Assembly (NCBI GenBank): GCA_031253955.1 | Contig: JAIRVJ010000071.1 | Coordinates: 1 to 37,167, forward strand | Reading direction: 5' to 3' | DNA from: Burkholderiaceae bacterium | Lineage (GTDB): Bacteria; Pseudomonadota; Gammaproteobacteria; Burkholderiales; Burkholderiaceae_C | Length of the DNA stretch: 37,167 nt | In this document: piece by piece, positions 23,892 to 31,589 of the stretch | How positions within the stretch are numbered: position 1 is the first letter of the stretch | Layout of the letters: every line of letters begins with the position of its first letter | Position numbers and translations under genes: made by a program | Notes under the pieces: model-generated | What the model was told of the DNA's origin: nothing | Seen by the model: only the letters and a program-made list of their open reading frames with translations | The model's database searches: none

Positions 23892-25058
23892 TCACTCCAG
23901 CCCGCGCAACGCGTGACCCAAATCCGGCAGGGGCATTGCTTCGGCGCCATGCGCAAGCGGAAAGCGTTCCGATCCGGGGTAAACGACAATGCGCCGCTGC
24001 GCGCCGAGGTCATCACAAGCTTGGTGGAAACCTTTTTCTGGCTTGGGCGTGAGGCTGCGCTTGATTTCGACGGCCCAAAGGCGCTGGCCGGGTAAGGTCA
24101 GCAGCAAGTCGATTTCCGCGCCGGCGGCGGTACGGTAGAAATTGAGTTGCGTGCCGGCGGGAGCCGTTGCGGCGAGGGTTTCGATCACGAAGCCTTCCCA
24201 CGATGCGCCAGCCACCGGATGCCCCAGTACATCTTCCTGCCCGGCAAGACCGAGCAGCGCATGGGCAATGCCACTGTCGCGGATATACACGCGCGGGGAC
24301 TTGACCAGGCGCTTGCCGGCGTTGGCGTGCCAAGGCGCCAGCCGGCGCACCAGCAAAAGATCAACGAGCAGGTCGAGATAGGACGCGACGGTCTTACCGT
24401 CGATACCGAGCGCGCGGGCGAATTCCGCGGCATTGAGCAGACTGCCTTGCCGATGCGCCAGCATGGTCCAAAAGCGCCGCAAAGTCTCCGCCGCGATGCG
24501 CGGCCCCAGCAGGGGAATGTCGCGTTCCAGATAAGTGCGGATGAAATCCAGCCGCCAGCGCAGACTGGCCCGGTCGCTGGCGGCCAGCAGGCTATCGGGA
24601 AAACCGCCGCGCACCCACAGTTTCGCAATATCCGCGGCGCTGACTTCGAGAGCATCGACCGGGCGCATTTCAAGATAGGCGATGCGGCCGGCCAGCGTTT
24701 CGCCTGACTGCTTCAGGAGATCCATCGACGCCGATCCGAGAAGCAGAAATCGACCCGCCGTGCGGCCCCTGCGGCGTCCCCGGTCGATCAGCCCGCGCAG
24801 GTTCTGGAACAGACCCGGCAGGCGATGGACTTCATCCAGAATGACCAGTTTGTCCTGATGCTCCGCCAGATAAAGCTCCGGTTCGGCAAGCCGGGCGCGA
24901 TCGGCGTCGGACTCCAGGTCCAGATAAATCGAGGGTCGCCGTTCGGCCACGGTCAGCGCCAGGGTGGTCTTGCCGACCTGACGCGGGCCGAGCAAGGCCA
25001 CGGCGGGCGTGCTGTCCAGCAATTGGGCGAGTTCGACGGTGATGTGGCGCTCAATCAT
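23892..25058 (-). CDS. AAA_14/DUF4143 ATPase
   Basis: A 388-residue protein with an N-terminal AAA-type domain and a C-terminal DUF4143 domain. Walker A GPRQVGKTT (about 24-32) and Walker B KLVILDEVHRLPG are intact; LLLGSASMDLL is the sensor-like segment. The middle region (RTYLERDIP, then a winged-helix-like part) and the C-terminal GASWEGFVIETL and GAEIDLLLTLPG-x-WAVEIKRS are typical; the last is a PD-(D/E)xK-like core (Asp, then Glu-x-Lys). Members are frequent in mobile or patchily distributed DNA, and their role is unknown. It converges with the acyltransferase gene, 59 bases apart. Confidence 0.92.
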   Translation of the reverse strand: MIERHITVELAQLLDSTPAVALLGPRQVGKTTLALTVAERRPSIYLDLESDADRARLAEPELYLAEHQDKLVILDEVHRLPGLFQNLRGLIDRGRRRGRTAGRFLLLGSASMDLLKQSGETLAGRIAYLEMRPVDALEVSAADIAKLWVRGGFPDSLLAASDRASLRWRLDFIRTYLERDIPLLGPRIAAETLRRFWTMLAHRQGSLLNAAEFARALGIDGKTVASYLDLLVDLLLVRRLAPWHANAGKRLVKSPRVYIRDSGIAHALLGLAGQEDVLGHPVAGASWEGFVIETLAATAPAGTQLNFYRTAAGAEIDLLLTLPGQRLWAVEIKRSLTPKPEKGFHQACDDLGAQRRIVVYPGSERFPLAHGAEAMPLPDLGHALRGLE

Positions 25059-25124
25059 CCTTGCAATTATGGAACAAAATTCCTGTTTTGCAAGGAGAAA
25101 TCTGGGTGGTGGAAGCTGCGCTCC

Positions 25125-26948
25125 TTATTGCTGCTCGGCAGCCCGTTGCTGCAACGCCCACATCTCCGCGTAGCGCCCGCGCGCGGCCAGCAGGGCGGCG
25201 TGGGGGCCGCGTTCGACGATTTGGCCGGCATGAAGCACGACGATTTCGTGGGCATCGACGACGGTGGACAGGCGGTGCGCGATGACCAGTGTGGTTTTGC
25301 CGCGCGCCGCGCTGCGCAGTTCGGCCTGGATGGCGCGTTCGTTGCGCGAATCGAGCGCGCTGGTGGCTTCGTCGAAGATGAGCACCGGCGGATCCTTGAG
25401 CAGGGTGCGCGCGATCGCCACGCGCTGCTTTTCGCCGCCGGAGAGCTTCAGCCCGCGCTCGCCGACCAGCGTGGCGTAGCCTTTGGGCGTGGCGGCGATG
25501 AAGTCGTGGATGTGCGCGGCGCGCGCGGCCTGTTCCACTTCGGCGTCGCTGGCCGAGGGGCGGCCGTAGCGGATGTTGTAGGCCACGGTGTCGTTGAATA
25601 GCACGGTGTCTTGCGGCACGATGCCGATGGCCGCGCGCACGCTGGCCTGGGTGACGGCGCGGATGTCTTGCCCGCCGATGAGGATGCGCCCGCCGCTCAC
25701 GTCGTAGAAGCGGTACAGCAGCCGCGCCAGCGTGGATTTGCCCGCGCCCGAAGGGCCGACCACCGCCACCGTTTGGCCCGCCGGAATGTACAGGCTCACG
25801 CCGTGCAGGATTTCGCGGTCGCTTTCGTAGGCAAAGCGCACGTCTTCCAGGCGCACGTCCACCGGCCCGGTCAGCAGAAGCGGCGGCGCGCCGGGCGCGT
25901 CGGCCACTTCTTGCGCGCGATCCATGAGGGCGAACATGCCGCCCAGATCGGTCAGGCTCTGCTTGATTTCACGATAGACCACGCCCAGAAAATTGAGCGG
26001 AACGTAGAGCTGGATCATGAAGCCGTTGACCATGACCAGATCGCCCAGCGTCAGGCGCCCGTCGGCCACGCCTTGCGTGGCGCGCCAGAGCATCGCCACC
26101 AGACCGGCGGCGATGATGAGCTGCTGCCCGGTGTTGAGCAGCGAGAGGGAGCTTTGGCTTTTCAGGCGCGCGGCGCGCAGGCGCTCCAGGCTTTCGTCGT
26201 AGCGGCGGGCCTCGAACGCCTCGTTGTTGAAGTATTTGACGGTCTCGTAGTTGAGCAGCGAGTCGATGGCGCGGGTGTGCGCGCTGGAATCGGCCTCGTT
26301 GGCCTGGCGGCGAAACTGCGTGCGCCATTCGGTGAGGGCGATGGTGTACGCGATGTACAGCAGCAGCGCCGCGATGGTGATCCAGGCAAAGCCGGAGTCA
26401 AACTTGACGGCCAGAATGGTCAACACCATCGCCACTTCGACGATGGTCGGCACGATGGAGTAAAGCGAAAACGACACCAGCGACTCGATGCCGCGCACGC
26501 CGCGCTCGATGTCGCGCGTCATGCCGCCGGTTTGTCGCTCCAGGTGAAAGCGCAAGCTGAGGGCGTGCAGGCGCCCGAAGGTCGCCAGCGCAATCTGGCG
26601 GCTCGCTCCTTGAGTGGCCTTGGCGAACACCAGTTCGCGCAACTCGGTGCACAGCGTGGTGGTCAGCCGCAGCAGGCCGTAGGCCAGCAGCAGCCCGGCG
26701 GGCACCACCAGCAGCGCCGCCGGATCGCCGGGTTTGAGGCTCATGGCATCCACCAGATCCTTGAGCAGCACCGGCACGCCGACGTTGGCCACCTTCGCGC
26801 CCAGCACCAGCGCCAGCGCGGCGGTCACGCGCCACTTGTACTGCCACAGGTAGGGCAGCAAGCGCGCCAGCGCCCGCCAGTCCGCGCGCGCCCCGGCTTG
26901 CGGCGCGGAGGCGGGAAGATCAATGGAACGCCTGCCGTGGCCGCGCAT
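25125..26948 (-). CDS. Atm1/HMT1-type ABC exporter, fused permease and ATPase
   Basis: A 607-residue half-transporter. An N-terminal membrane domain with about six helices (about residues 30-330) includes RFHLERQTGGMTRDIERG and LNYETVKYFNNE, segments diagnostic of the Atm1/HMT1 group. The C-terminal ATPase carries Walker A GPSGAGKST, signature LSGGEKQR, Walker B VLIFDEATSALD and the H-loop AHRLSTV. Relatives export glutathione-linked sulfur or metal conjugates and support Fe-S maturation or metal tolerance. The start at 26948 is chosen because the upstream frame runs antisense through the divergent thioesterase gene. The two genes share a 45-base intergenic region. Confidence 0.94.
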   Translation of the reverse strand: MRGHGRRSIDLPASAPQAGARADWRALARLLPYLWQYKWRVTAALALVLGAKVANVGVPVLLKDLVDAMSLKPGDPAALLVVPAGLLLAYGLLRLTTTLCTELRELVFAKATQGASRQIALATFGRLHALSLRFHLERQTGGMTRDIERGVRGIESLVSFSLYSIVPTIVEVAMVLTILAVKFDSGFAWITIAALLLYIAYTIALTEWRTQFRRQANEADSSAHTRAIDSLLNYETVKYFNNEAFEARRYDESLERLRAARLKSQSSLSLLNTGQQLIIAAGLVAMLWRATQGVADGRLTLGDLVMVNGFMIQLYVPLNFLGVVYREIKQSLTDLGGMFALMDRAQEVADAPGAPPLLLTGPVDVRLEDVRFAYESDREILHGVSLYIPAGQTVAVVGPSGAGKSTLARLLYRFYDVSGGRILIGGQDIRAVTQASVRAAIGIVPQDTVLFNDTVAYNIRYGRPSASDAEVEQAARAAHIHDFIAATPKGYATLVGERGLKLSGGEKQRVAIARTLLKDPPVLIFDEATSALDSRNERAIQAELRSAARGKTTLVIAHRLSTVVDAHEIVVLHAGQIVERGPHAALLAARGRYAEMWALQQRAAEQQ

Positions 26949-26993
26949 GATGATGGAAAATCCTTCTGTTGTTGGCTTGCCGATTGTGCGCCC

Positions 26994-27455
26994 ATGTCCC
27001 ACTTGACCAGACCCGTGGCCTCTGCCTTGCGTCCGCCCAACACCGAACCGGTGAATGCCCCCGCAGCCACCCCGCCGCGAGATCACGAGCTGGCGCTCAA
27101 GGTCATTCCGCTGCCGGGCGACGCCAACAGCAACGGCGACATCTTCGGCGGCTGGGTCATGGCGCAAGTCGATCTGGCCGGCTCGGTGCTGCCGGCGCGC
27201 CATGCGCAAGGGCGCATGGCGACGGTGGCGGTCAACCAGTTCATCTTCAAGCAACCGGTGCGGGTGGGCGACATCCTCTCGTTTTACGCCAGGATGGAGC
27301 GCATCGGCCATACCTCGATGACGGTCAACGTGAGCGTGTACGCCGAACGCATCGCCAACCAGGGCCAGTACATCAAAGTCACCGAGGCCACGCTGACCTA
27401 CGTCGCCATCGACGACAACGGCCGGCCCAGACCGGTGCCCAACCGGCAGATTTGA
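26994..27455 (+). CDS. YciA-like acyl-CoA thioesterase
   Basis: A 153-residue hot-dog fold protein that hydrolyses acyl-CoA. After a ~30-residue variable N-terminus come LKVIPLPGDANSNGDIFGGWVMAQVD (the catalytic Asn/Asp region of the BFIT/YciA group), then MATVAVNQFIFKQPVRVGDIL and YAERI-x-TEATLTYVAID. It is divergent from the Atm1-like exporter gene. An AT-rich palindromic repeat begins about 50 bases after its stop. Confidence 0.93.
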   Translation: MSHLTRPVASALRPPNTEPVNAPAATPPRDHELALKVIPLPGDANSNGDIFGGWVMAQVDLAGSVLPARHAQGRMATVAVNQFIFKQPVRVGDILSFYARMERIGHTSMTVNVSVYAERIANQGQYIKVTEATLTYVAIDDNGRPRPVPNRQI

Positions 27456-27503
27456 AGGGCCTCGCCTAGGTTGCGCCGCTGGCCTTTCCCTGGTTTTGAT
27501 GAT

Positions 27504-27602
27504 CCTAGATTAGTAGCTGATTGCCAATATATAATATATATTTTTCGTGAAAAATATTAGAAAATACATATAATTAAATGGCAATATGCTATTAATTCAG
27601 GA
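27504..27602. repeat. AT-rich palindromic repeat, copy D
   Basis: Left arm tcctagattagtagctgattgccaat (in part 27504-27528) and right arm atggcaatatgctattaatt-cagga (27579-27602) form an imperfect inverted repeat around a long A/T-only stretch. It lies between convergent gene ends. The right arm provides the TGA stop (27597-27599) and last codons of the unknown gene at 27597-27932. Confidence 0.75.
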
Positions 27603-27932
27603 ATTTCGTACAGCTTTCGCCGCCGCTGCCCGGCGCATCTTGTGCTCGCGCGGCGCGGAGCAGCCTGCACCATCGGCCGCGCCAGCGATCAAGTTCAGGC
27701 AGTTGTCCGCCCGCTCCTGAATCAGTCCCAGAACGGTGTGCAAAACGGCGGCGCTGCTCCGGCAGGCGTCGGGCGTTTCCAGCCAGCGCATGGCAAGGTA
27801 AGCCACAGCGCCAATGCTGCCCAGCCCTTCCCGCGCCTGCCCGTCCATGTTGCGGATGGCGCTTTGCAGCAGGCCGATATTCTTGCTCGGTGTTTGAGGT
27901 TTGAACGCGGTTGCGCCCGGTGTATCGACCAT
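27597..27932 (-). CDS. Small protein of unknown function, accessory region
   Basis: A 111-residue soluble protein that I cannot assign to a named family. It is predicted helical, with a conserved-looking core NIGLLQSAIRNMDGQA, REGLGSIGAVAYLAMRWLETP and ICLIQ-like helices after it. A Shine-Dalgarno sequence (TAGGAGT) seven bases before the ATG supports translation. A ~300-base GC-rich, hairpin-rich stretch lies directly upstream, which may be a regulatory leader. Its last codons and stop fall in an AT-rich repeat, so the C-terminus may be altered. Three cysteines (CRSSAA, DNCLNL, GCSAPRE) are present without a known motif. Confidence 0.65.
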   Translation of the reverse strand: MVDTPGATAFKPQTPSKNIGLLQSAIRNMDGQAREGLGSIGAVAYLAMRWLETPDACRSSAAVLHTVLGLIQERADNCLNLIAGAADGAGCSAPREHKMRRAAAAKAVRNS

Positions 27933-28229
27933 GATCGACTCCTACTTGATGGGTTGAAAACCTGCCGCTCCTCTATGCCAAGAGAGGGTGGCAGACCGTG
28001 CAGGTTGGCAGACCGGAAGTAGGAACCGGCACACCCCTGCGGGTGTCCCGCACGGCCCGCCATAAGGGAAGCCGTGCCCGCGCAGCACGGGGCCAAAGAA
28101 AGGCCGCAATCACCTGATATGGCGCGCGGCTTTGCTGCGCCTACTTTGCGGGCTGCCAAGCCCGACCAGTGCAGTGTACCCTGCCAGGCAAGGTCGCGCC
28201 ATCAGGAAACGCGTGAGACTTGCCAAGCC
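27933..28229 (-). ncRNA. Candidate structured leader or small RNA
   Basis: No protein gene is supported. The stretch is dense in possible hairpins: ctgccgctcctct / agagagggtggcag (27962-27993), acaccc/gggtgt (about 28031-28046), cacggc/gccgtg (about 28051-28076), ccgtgc/gcacgg (about 28072-28090) and cgggc/gcccg (about 28149-28165). A 9-base direct repeat (ggcagaccg) occurs twice near 27990-28015. Its position as the 5' leader of the small unknown gene suggests a cis-acting RNA. I recall similar sequence before related genes in Comamonadaceae, not verified. Confidence 0.4.
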
Positions 28230-28475
28230 CTATAGCCGGGCCGCCGCCATCAACTGCGCCGCTGTCAACTCCAGCGCCCGCGCCACGCCGAGGATCGAGG
28301 CGATACCCGGGTTTTGCTGCCCGCGCTCGATGGAACTCATGTACGCCCGGTCGATCTCGCTGCGGTAAGCCAGCTCCTCTTGCGATAGGCCGCGCTCAAG
28401 GCGCACGCGGCGAATCGCCGCGCCGAGCGCAACCAGATCGGGATGGTTCGCGTGCCGGGGCGATGGAGTGGGCAT
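28230..28475 (-). CDS. XRE-family helix-turn-helix regulator
   Basis: An 81-residue DNA-binding protein from MPTPSPRHANHPD. The HTH_3 domain fills residues 15-75: LGAAIRRVRLERGLSQEELAYRSEIDRAYMSSIERG, where SQEELA and the recognition helix RAYMSSIERG are typical. There is no further domain, so it is a minimal Cro/C1-type regulator like restriction-modification controllers. Upstream in-frame codons extend the frame but do not look coding. The Shine-Dalgarno sequence is weak. It lies upstream of the structured region and the small unknown gene on the same strand, and it might control them. Confidence 0.87.
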   Translation of the reverse strand: MPTPSPRHANHPDLVALGAAIRRVRLERGLSQEELAYRSEIDRAYMSSIERGQQNPGIASILGVARALELTAAQLMAAARL

Positions 28476-28684
28476 CCGCCGATGGTTTCGGCATGACGAC
28501 GATTGCACCACGGACGATCTTCCACATATAATGCGTCCGCCAGCACGCCAATGCGCCGTCAACATCGCGCGGACCGGCGGGTTGGCATCCGGCCCCATAC
28601 GGTTCTTCCGCATGACCCGTCGGCTGACGGTTTGTGGTTGGTTCGCTGGTTCAAGAGGTTGATTTTTTGTCACAGGAGATGGAG

Positions 28685-29437
28685 ATGAAAGTTTCGGGTT
28701 GGATTGCAGCACTGGCGCTGCTTGGCGCAACGGGCGGCGCGCTGGCGCAGGATGTTGGCAAGTACGATATTTCCGGCGTCAAAACCGGAATGACGAAAGA
28801 GCAGGCCGAGGCCAAACTCAAGGCGGAGTATCCGAACCTCAAGCTGACAGGAAGTTGGTCTTATCCGGCACAGTACGGCTTTCCAGAATCTCTGGCACAA
28901 CTTGAATATTGTTATGGAGAGAATTATTGTTCTAATCGAGCTAGAATAGGATTCCTGCCTTTGAGTGGCAAAATTTATTATATCGGCAGGAGTGAGTTTC
29001 TTGGAAACATCAGCCAGCCAGAAACACAGACCCCGATCAAAACACTCATCAAAGCATTTGAAGAAAAATATGGCGCGCCTACTGGAAAATATGACGGAAT
29101 AGATGCCAAGGCAGGCAATTCTTCTGACTATATATTATCGATAAGCATGGATAAAAATGGCGTCCCAATGAAACGCCTTGACGATTGCAGTCCCGAGAGA
29201 GGTCATAATGGGCCTGAACCAGTAGTCAAAAAGGTAAGTGATCAATGCAATTTTTGGCTTTATTATTCATTACAACGTGATCGTTTTAAGAATCAGGATT
29301 TTTCTTATCATTTCGATCTAAAGTTAAAAGATTACTCACAAATCAACTCTGAATTAAAGATGATTTTCGATAAAAAGGAAGATATCGAAAAAAAGAAAAT
29401 TGAACAAGGTGCGGCCAATAAAGCGCCAAAATTGTAG
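28685..29437 (+). CDS. Secreted protein of unknown function
   Basis: A 250-residue protein with a clear signal peptide (MKVSGWIAALALLGATGGALAQ, cleaved near residue 22). AGGAG at 28674-28678 favours the ATG at 28685 over the one at 28679. The mature start YDISGVKTGMTKEQAEAKLKAEYP resembles the small SmpA/BamE-like repeat (G-x-T-x-x-x-x-x-x-L). Cysteines occur as YCYGENYCSN and later DDCSPERG, DQCNF, suggesting disulfides. The C-terminal 30 residues are Lys/Glu-rich. From about 28910 on, codon choice is much more AT-rich than in neighbours. I do not recognise a family; periplasmic location is inferred. Confidence 0.75.
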   Translation: MKVSGWIAALALLGATGGALAQDVGKYDISGVKTGMTKEQAEAKLKAEYPNLKLTGSWSYPAQYGFPESLAQLEYCYGENYCSNRARIGFLPLSGKIYYIGRSEFLGNISQPETQTPIKTLIKAFEEKYGAPTGKYDGIDAKAGNSSDYILSISMDKNGVPMKRLDDCSPERGHNGPEPVVKKVSDQCNFWLYYSLQRDRFKNQDFSYHFDLKLKDYSQINSELKMIFDKKEDIEKKKIEQGAANKAPKL

Positions 29438-29489
29438 CACTATCAGCCGCCTGGTACTTGGCTCTTCTTCCAGCCCAAAGGCAAAAACC

Positions 29490-30353
29490 ATGAAAAAATA
29501 CCTGATGCTGATCGCAGCCCTGCTTGTATCCACGTCCGCGTTCGCGGATGGCCGAAGCGCGGCGCGGCGGTTTTTCGCCAACCTTGAACGGAACCATTTG
29601 AAACTGGGCAATGCTTCGGCATCCAACACGTTCGTCGCGCCAACGCTCGTGAAAGGTATGTACGCAATTTCCGATCAGAATGGGAAATTCGTCACCTTCA
29701 TCAATGAGGCAGGTACCTTATACGGTGCCGGGAGCGGATTCGATGGCACATTTCCAAGCCAACCGGGATTCCGTCCGTTGACTGTACATGAAAGGGACGC
29801 GCTGCGCCGCGAGATTGCCGACAGCATCGACAAAAGCAAGCTCATTACGGCTCGTTATGGCGATGGGCAAAAAGAAAAGTTTTTCGTATTCTCGGCAATC
29901 GACTGTCCGTATTGCAAGAGGCTTGAAGACAGAATGCGCGATGCCAAAGCTGTCAGCATGACACACTACTATATTCCATCGTCGCTGCGGGGAAACAAGA
30001 CACAAGAAGGCAGGCAACAGTGGCAGAAAGTGGCTGCGATCTGGTGCGCCGCCGATCCGGAGCGCGCGTGGCACGCCTATTGGTCTGGCACGGCCGTGCC
30101 GCCGCCCGCTGGCACATGCCCGTTTGCCGATCCGGAAATGGCCGAATCCGCCCAGGCATACCTTTGGTATATGCTGAAGAGCGCTGGGGTTACGCTCACG
30201 GGTACGCCGGCATATCTACAGATGGATGGACGAAATTTTAGAGATGTCCCGGGCACATCAATCAACTTGGAACCCGCCCAATCCGCCTACTGGCTGGTGG
30301 GAGCGCCAGTGGAGCTTCCGATGGATTTCCGCCCGCAACCGGTCGGCAGGTAA
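29490..30353 (+). CDS. DsbC-like periplasmic thioredoxin-fold protein
   Basis: A 287-residue exported protein; signal peptide MKKYLMLIAALLVSTSAFA (residues 1-19). The first ~115 residues are a variable domain, followed by a thioredoxin fold with FFVFSAIDCPYCKRLEDRM (Cys139, Cys142). Thioredoxin-fold partner segments include WCAADPERAWHAYW and, near the end, GTPAYLQMDGR with a cis-Pro. DsbC proteins usually have CGYC; the CPYC dipeptide here is closer to reductase-type sites. It might isomerise disulfides of the cysteine-rich secreted protein encoded just upstream (52 bases away). Similar proteins also occur in conjugative elements, but no transfer genes are seen here. Confidence 0.82.
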   Translation: MKKYLMLIAALLVSTSAFADGRSAARRFFANLERNHLKLGNASASNTFVAPTLVKGMYAISDQNGKFVTFINEAGTLYGAGSGFDGTFPSQPGFRPLTVHERDALRREIADSIDKSKLITARYGDGQKEKFFVFSAIDCPYCKRLEDRMRDAKAVSMTHYYIPSSLRGNKTQEGRQQWQKVAAIWCAADPERAWHAYWSGTAVPPPAGTCPFADPEMAESAQAYLWYMLKSAGVTLTGTPAYLQMDGRNFRDVPGTSINLEPAQSAYWLVGAPVELPMDFRPQPVGR

Positions 30354-30407
30354 GACTATTCGTGGCCGGATTAAAAGTTTTCTTAACCTTAACCAAGGAG
30401 ATTTTCC

Positions 30408-30701
30408 ATGAAAAAGCGTGTTTTATATACCGTCTTCGTCTCTTTCGCCATTTTTCTGGCGGCTTGCGGGCAGAAACTGAGCGGGGTTTATACGTCCGAC
30501 TTCATGGAACTTGATTTCCAGTCGGGAAGCAAGGTGCTCGTGGGCACGATGGGAGTCAAGACTGAACTCAAGTATGAGGTGGACGGCAAAAAGCTGAAAA
30601 TCATGGAAGCTGACGGCAAGCCTCCACTGGTGCTGACGATCAATGACGACGGCAGTATTCAAGGCTGGGGAGGGCAAGTTTTCAGAAAGCAGGGTAAATA
30701 A
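30408..30701 (+). CDS. Small lipoprotein of unknown function
   Basis: A 97-residue lipoprotein with signal MKKRVLYTVFVSFAIFLAAC; lipobox LAAC, Cys20 lipidated. The mature part is a small beta-rich domain (LSGVYTSDFMELDFQSGSKV, ELKYEVDGKKLKIMEADG), reminiscent of lipocalin-like or META-type small domains, but no family is claimed. AAGGAG at 30395-30400 fits the start. It precedes the next lipoprotein gene closely and is likely co-transcribed. Confidence 0.8.
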   Translation: MKKRVLYTVFVSFAIFLAACGQKLSGVYTSDFMELDFQSGSKVLVGTMGVKTELKYEVDGKKLKIMEADGKPPLVLTINDDGSIQGWGGQVFRKQGK

Positions 30702-30746
30702 ATGTCCGATGCAAATGAAGCGCAACCCTTGAAGGAGCGCGTGCAT

Positions 30747-31166
30747 ATGAAAGTAAACTCCGCGGGAAAACCGTTGATGAAACGTTTGATTGTTGCTGCC
30801 GCTGCCGTGCTCCTGATCGGCTGTGCTGCGAGCGGGGTCAAGGTGGACGAACGCAAAGTGGAGTCGTTCAAGCCCGGTGTGACGACCAAGGCACAGGTGG
30901 TGGCCGCCCTTGGCCAGCCTACCTCACAAATGAGCATTTCCGATGGCATCTCCACGCTGGACTACAGCTATGCCGAAGCAAGCACGCGGCCATCGACCTT
31001 CATTCCCTTTGTAGGGCCATTCGTCGGAGGCATGGATAGCACCGTAAGCAGCGTGAGGTTTCGGTTTAGCGCCGATGGCAAGCTGATGGACATAACGAAA
31101 TCATCCATGGATATTGGAGCGGGCATGGGTCTATCTGCCGCCCAGGACAATCGAAGAGAAAAATAA
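30747..31166 (+). CDS. SmpA/BamE-like lipoprotein
   Basis: 139 residues from the ATG at 30747, which has AAGGAG nine bases upstream; earlier (30702) and later (30777) in-frame starts are possible. The lipobox is LLIGC in MKRLIVAAAAVLLIGCAASG. The mature protein has KVESFKPGVTTKAQVVAALGQPT, the SmpA/OmlA signature (G-x-T-x-x-x-V-x-x-x-L-G-x-P). BamE itself is part of the outer-membrane barrel assembly complex, but this protein is longer and has a glycine-rich FVGPFVGGMDS segment, so it is a relative, not BamE. It is last in the run of four exported proteins. Confidence 0.82.
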   Translation: MKVNSAGKPLMKRLIVAAAAVLLIGCAASGVKVDERKVESFKPGVTTKAQVVAALGQPTSQMSISDGISTLDYSYAEASTRPSTFIPFVGPFVGGMDSTVSSVRFRFSADGKLMDITKSSMDIGAGMGLSAAQDNRREK

Positions 31167-31476
31167 CTCCGCCATCCATGCTGGGCGGCGCGCCAGGTTA
31201 CCACTTGGCATACTCCCTTGCCTGGCGGAGCCGGGGAGTATGTCAAGAGTACCTTTACCAAGGCACGGAACGTTTGATTTTCGCTGGCGGCAGTGCCGTC
31301 GGTGACAACACGCACGCCTGATCTGGATCGTTCACAACGCCAACGAGCCGGGCTACCGTTGAACAAGTGGACCGCAGGAGCGAAAGATTTTTCGCCCCTA
31401 TACCCGTGCTCCATTGCCAACTTGTCGATTCTTAAGAAATTTAGATGCGATTGTCTTGGTTTGCTTCAACCGATAC
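31167..31476. other. Gene-free stretch with one long hairpin
   Basis: No gene is supported. The only structure I see is a 14-base stem, cttggcatactccc (31204-31217) with gggagtatgtcaag (31234-31247), enclosing 16 bases. It lies about 40 bases after the lipoprotein stop and lacks a U-tract, so it may be a transcript end or a remnant of a mobile-element end. The rest up to the AT-rich repeat shows nothing recognisable. Confidence 0.5.
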
Positions 31477-31579
31477 TCCTAAATCAGTAGCTTGATACAA
31501 AAGAATAATATGTATTTTTTTTTGTATAAAATAATCAAAAATACATATAAATCAGTGGTTGTACGCTATTAATTTGGGA
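31477..31579. repeat. AT-rich palindromic repeat, copy E
   Basis: Left arm tcctaaatcagtagcttgatac (31477-31498 in part) and right arm gttgtacgctattaatttggga (31558-31579) are imperfect inverted copies, with an A/T-rich centre containing tgtattttttttt and aaaaatacatataa. It lies at convergent ends, just after the rlmJ stop and beyond the lipoprotein run. Confidence 0.72.
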
Positions 31580-31589
31580 ATTTTGCTTT

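Noticed and set aside
25611-26993. Long upstream extension of the thioesterase frame
   Set aside because: It runs antisense through the ABC exporter. The hot-dog protein begins at 26994 with normal family length.
31204-31247. Stem resembling an IS200/IS605-type end (gacatactccc)
   Set aside because: Only one short stem is present, with no tnpA or tnpB nearby; kept only as a hairpin in a gene-free stretch.
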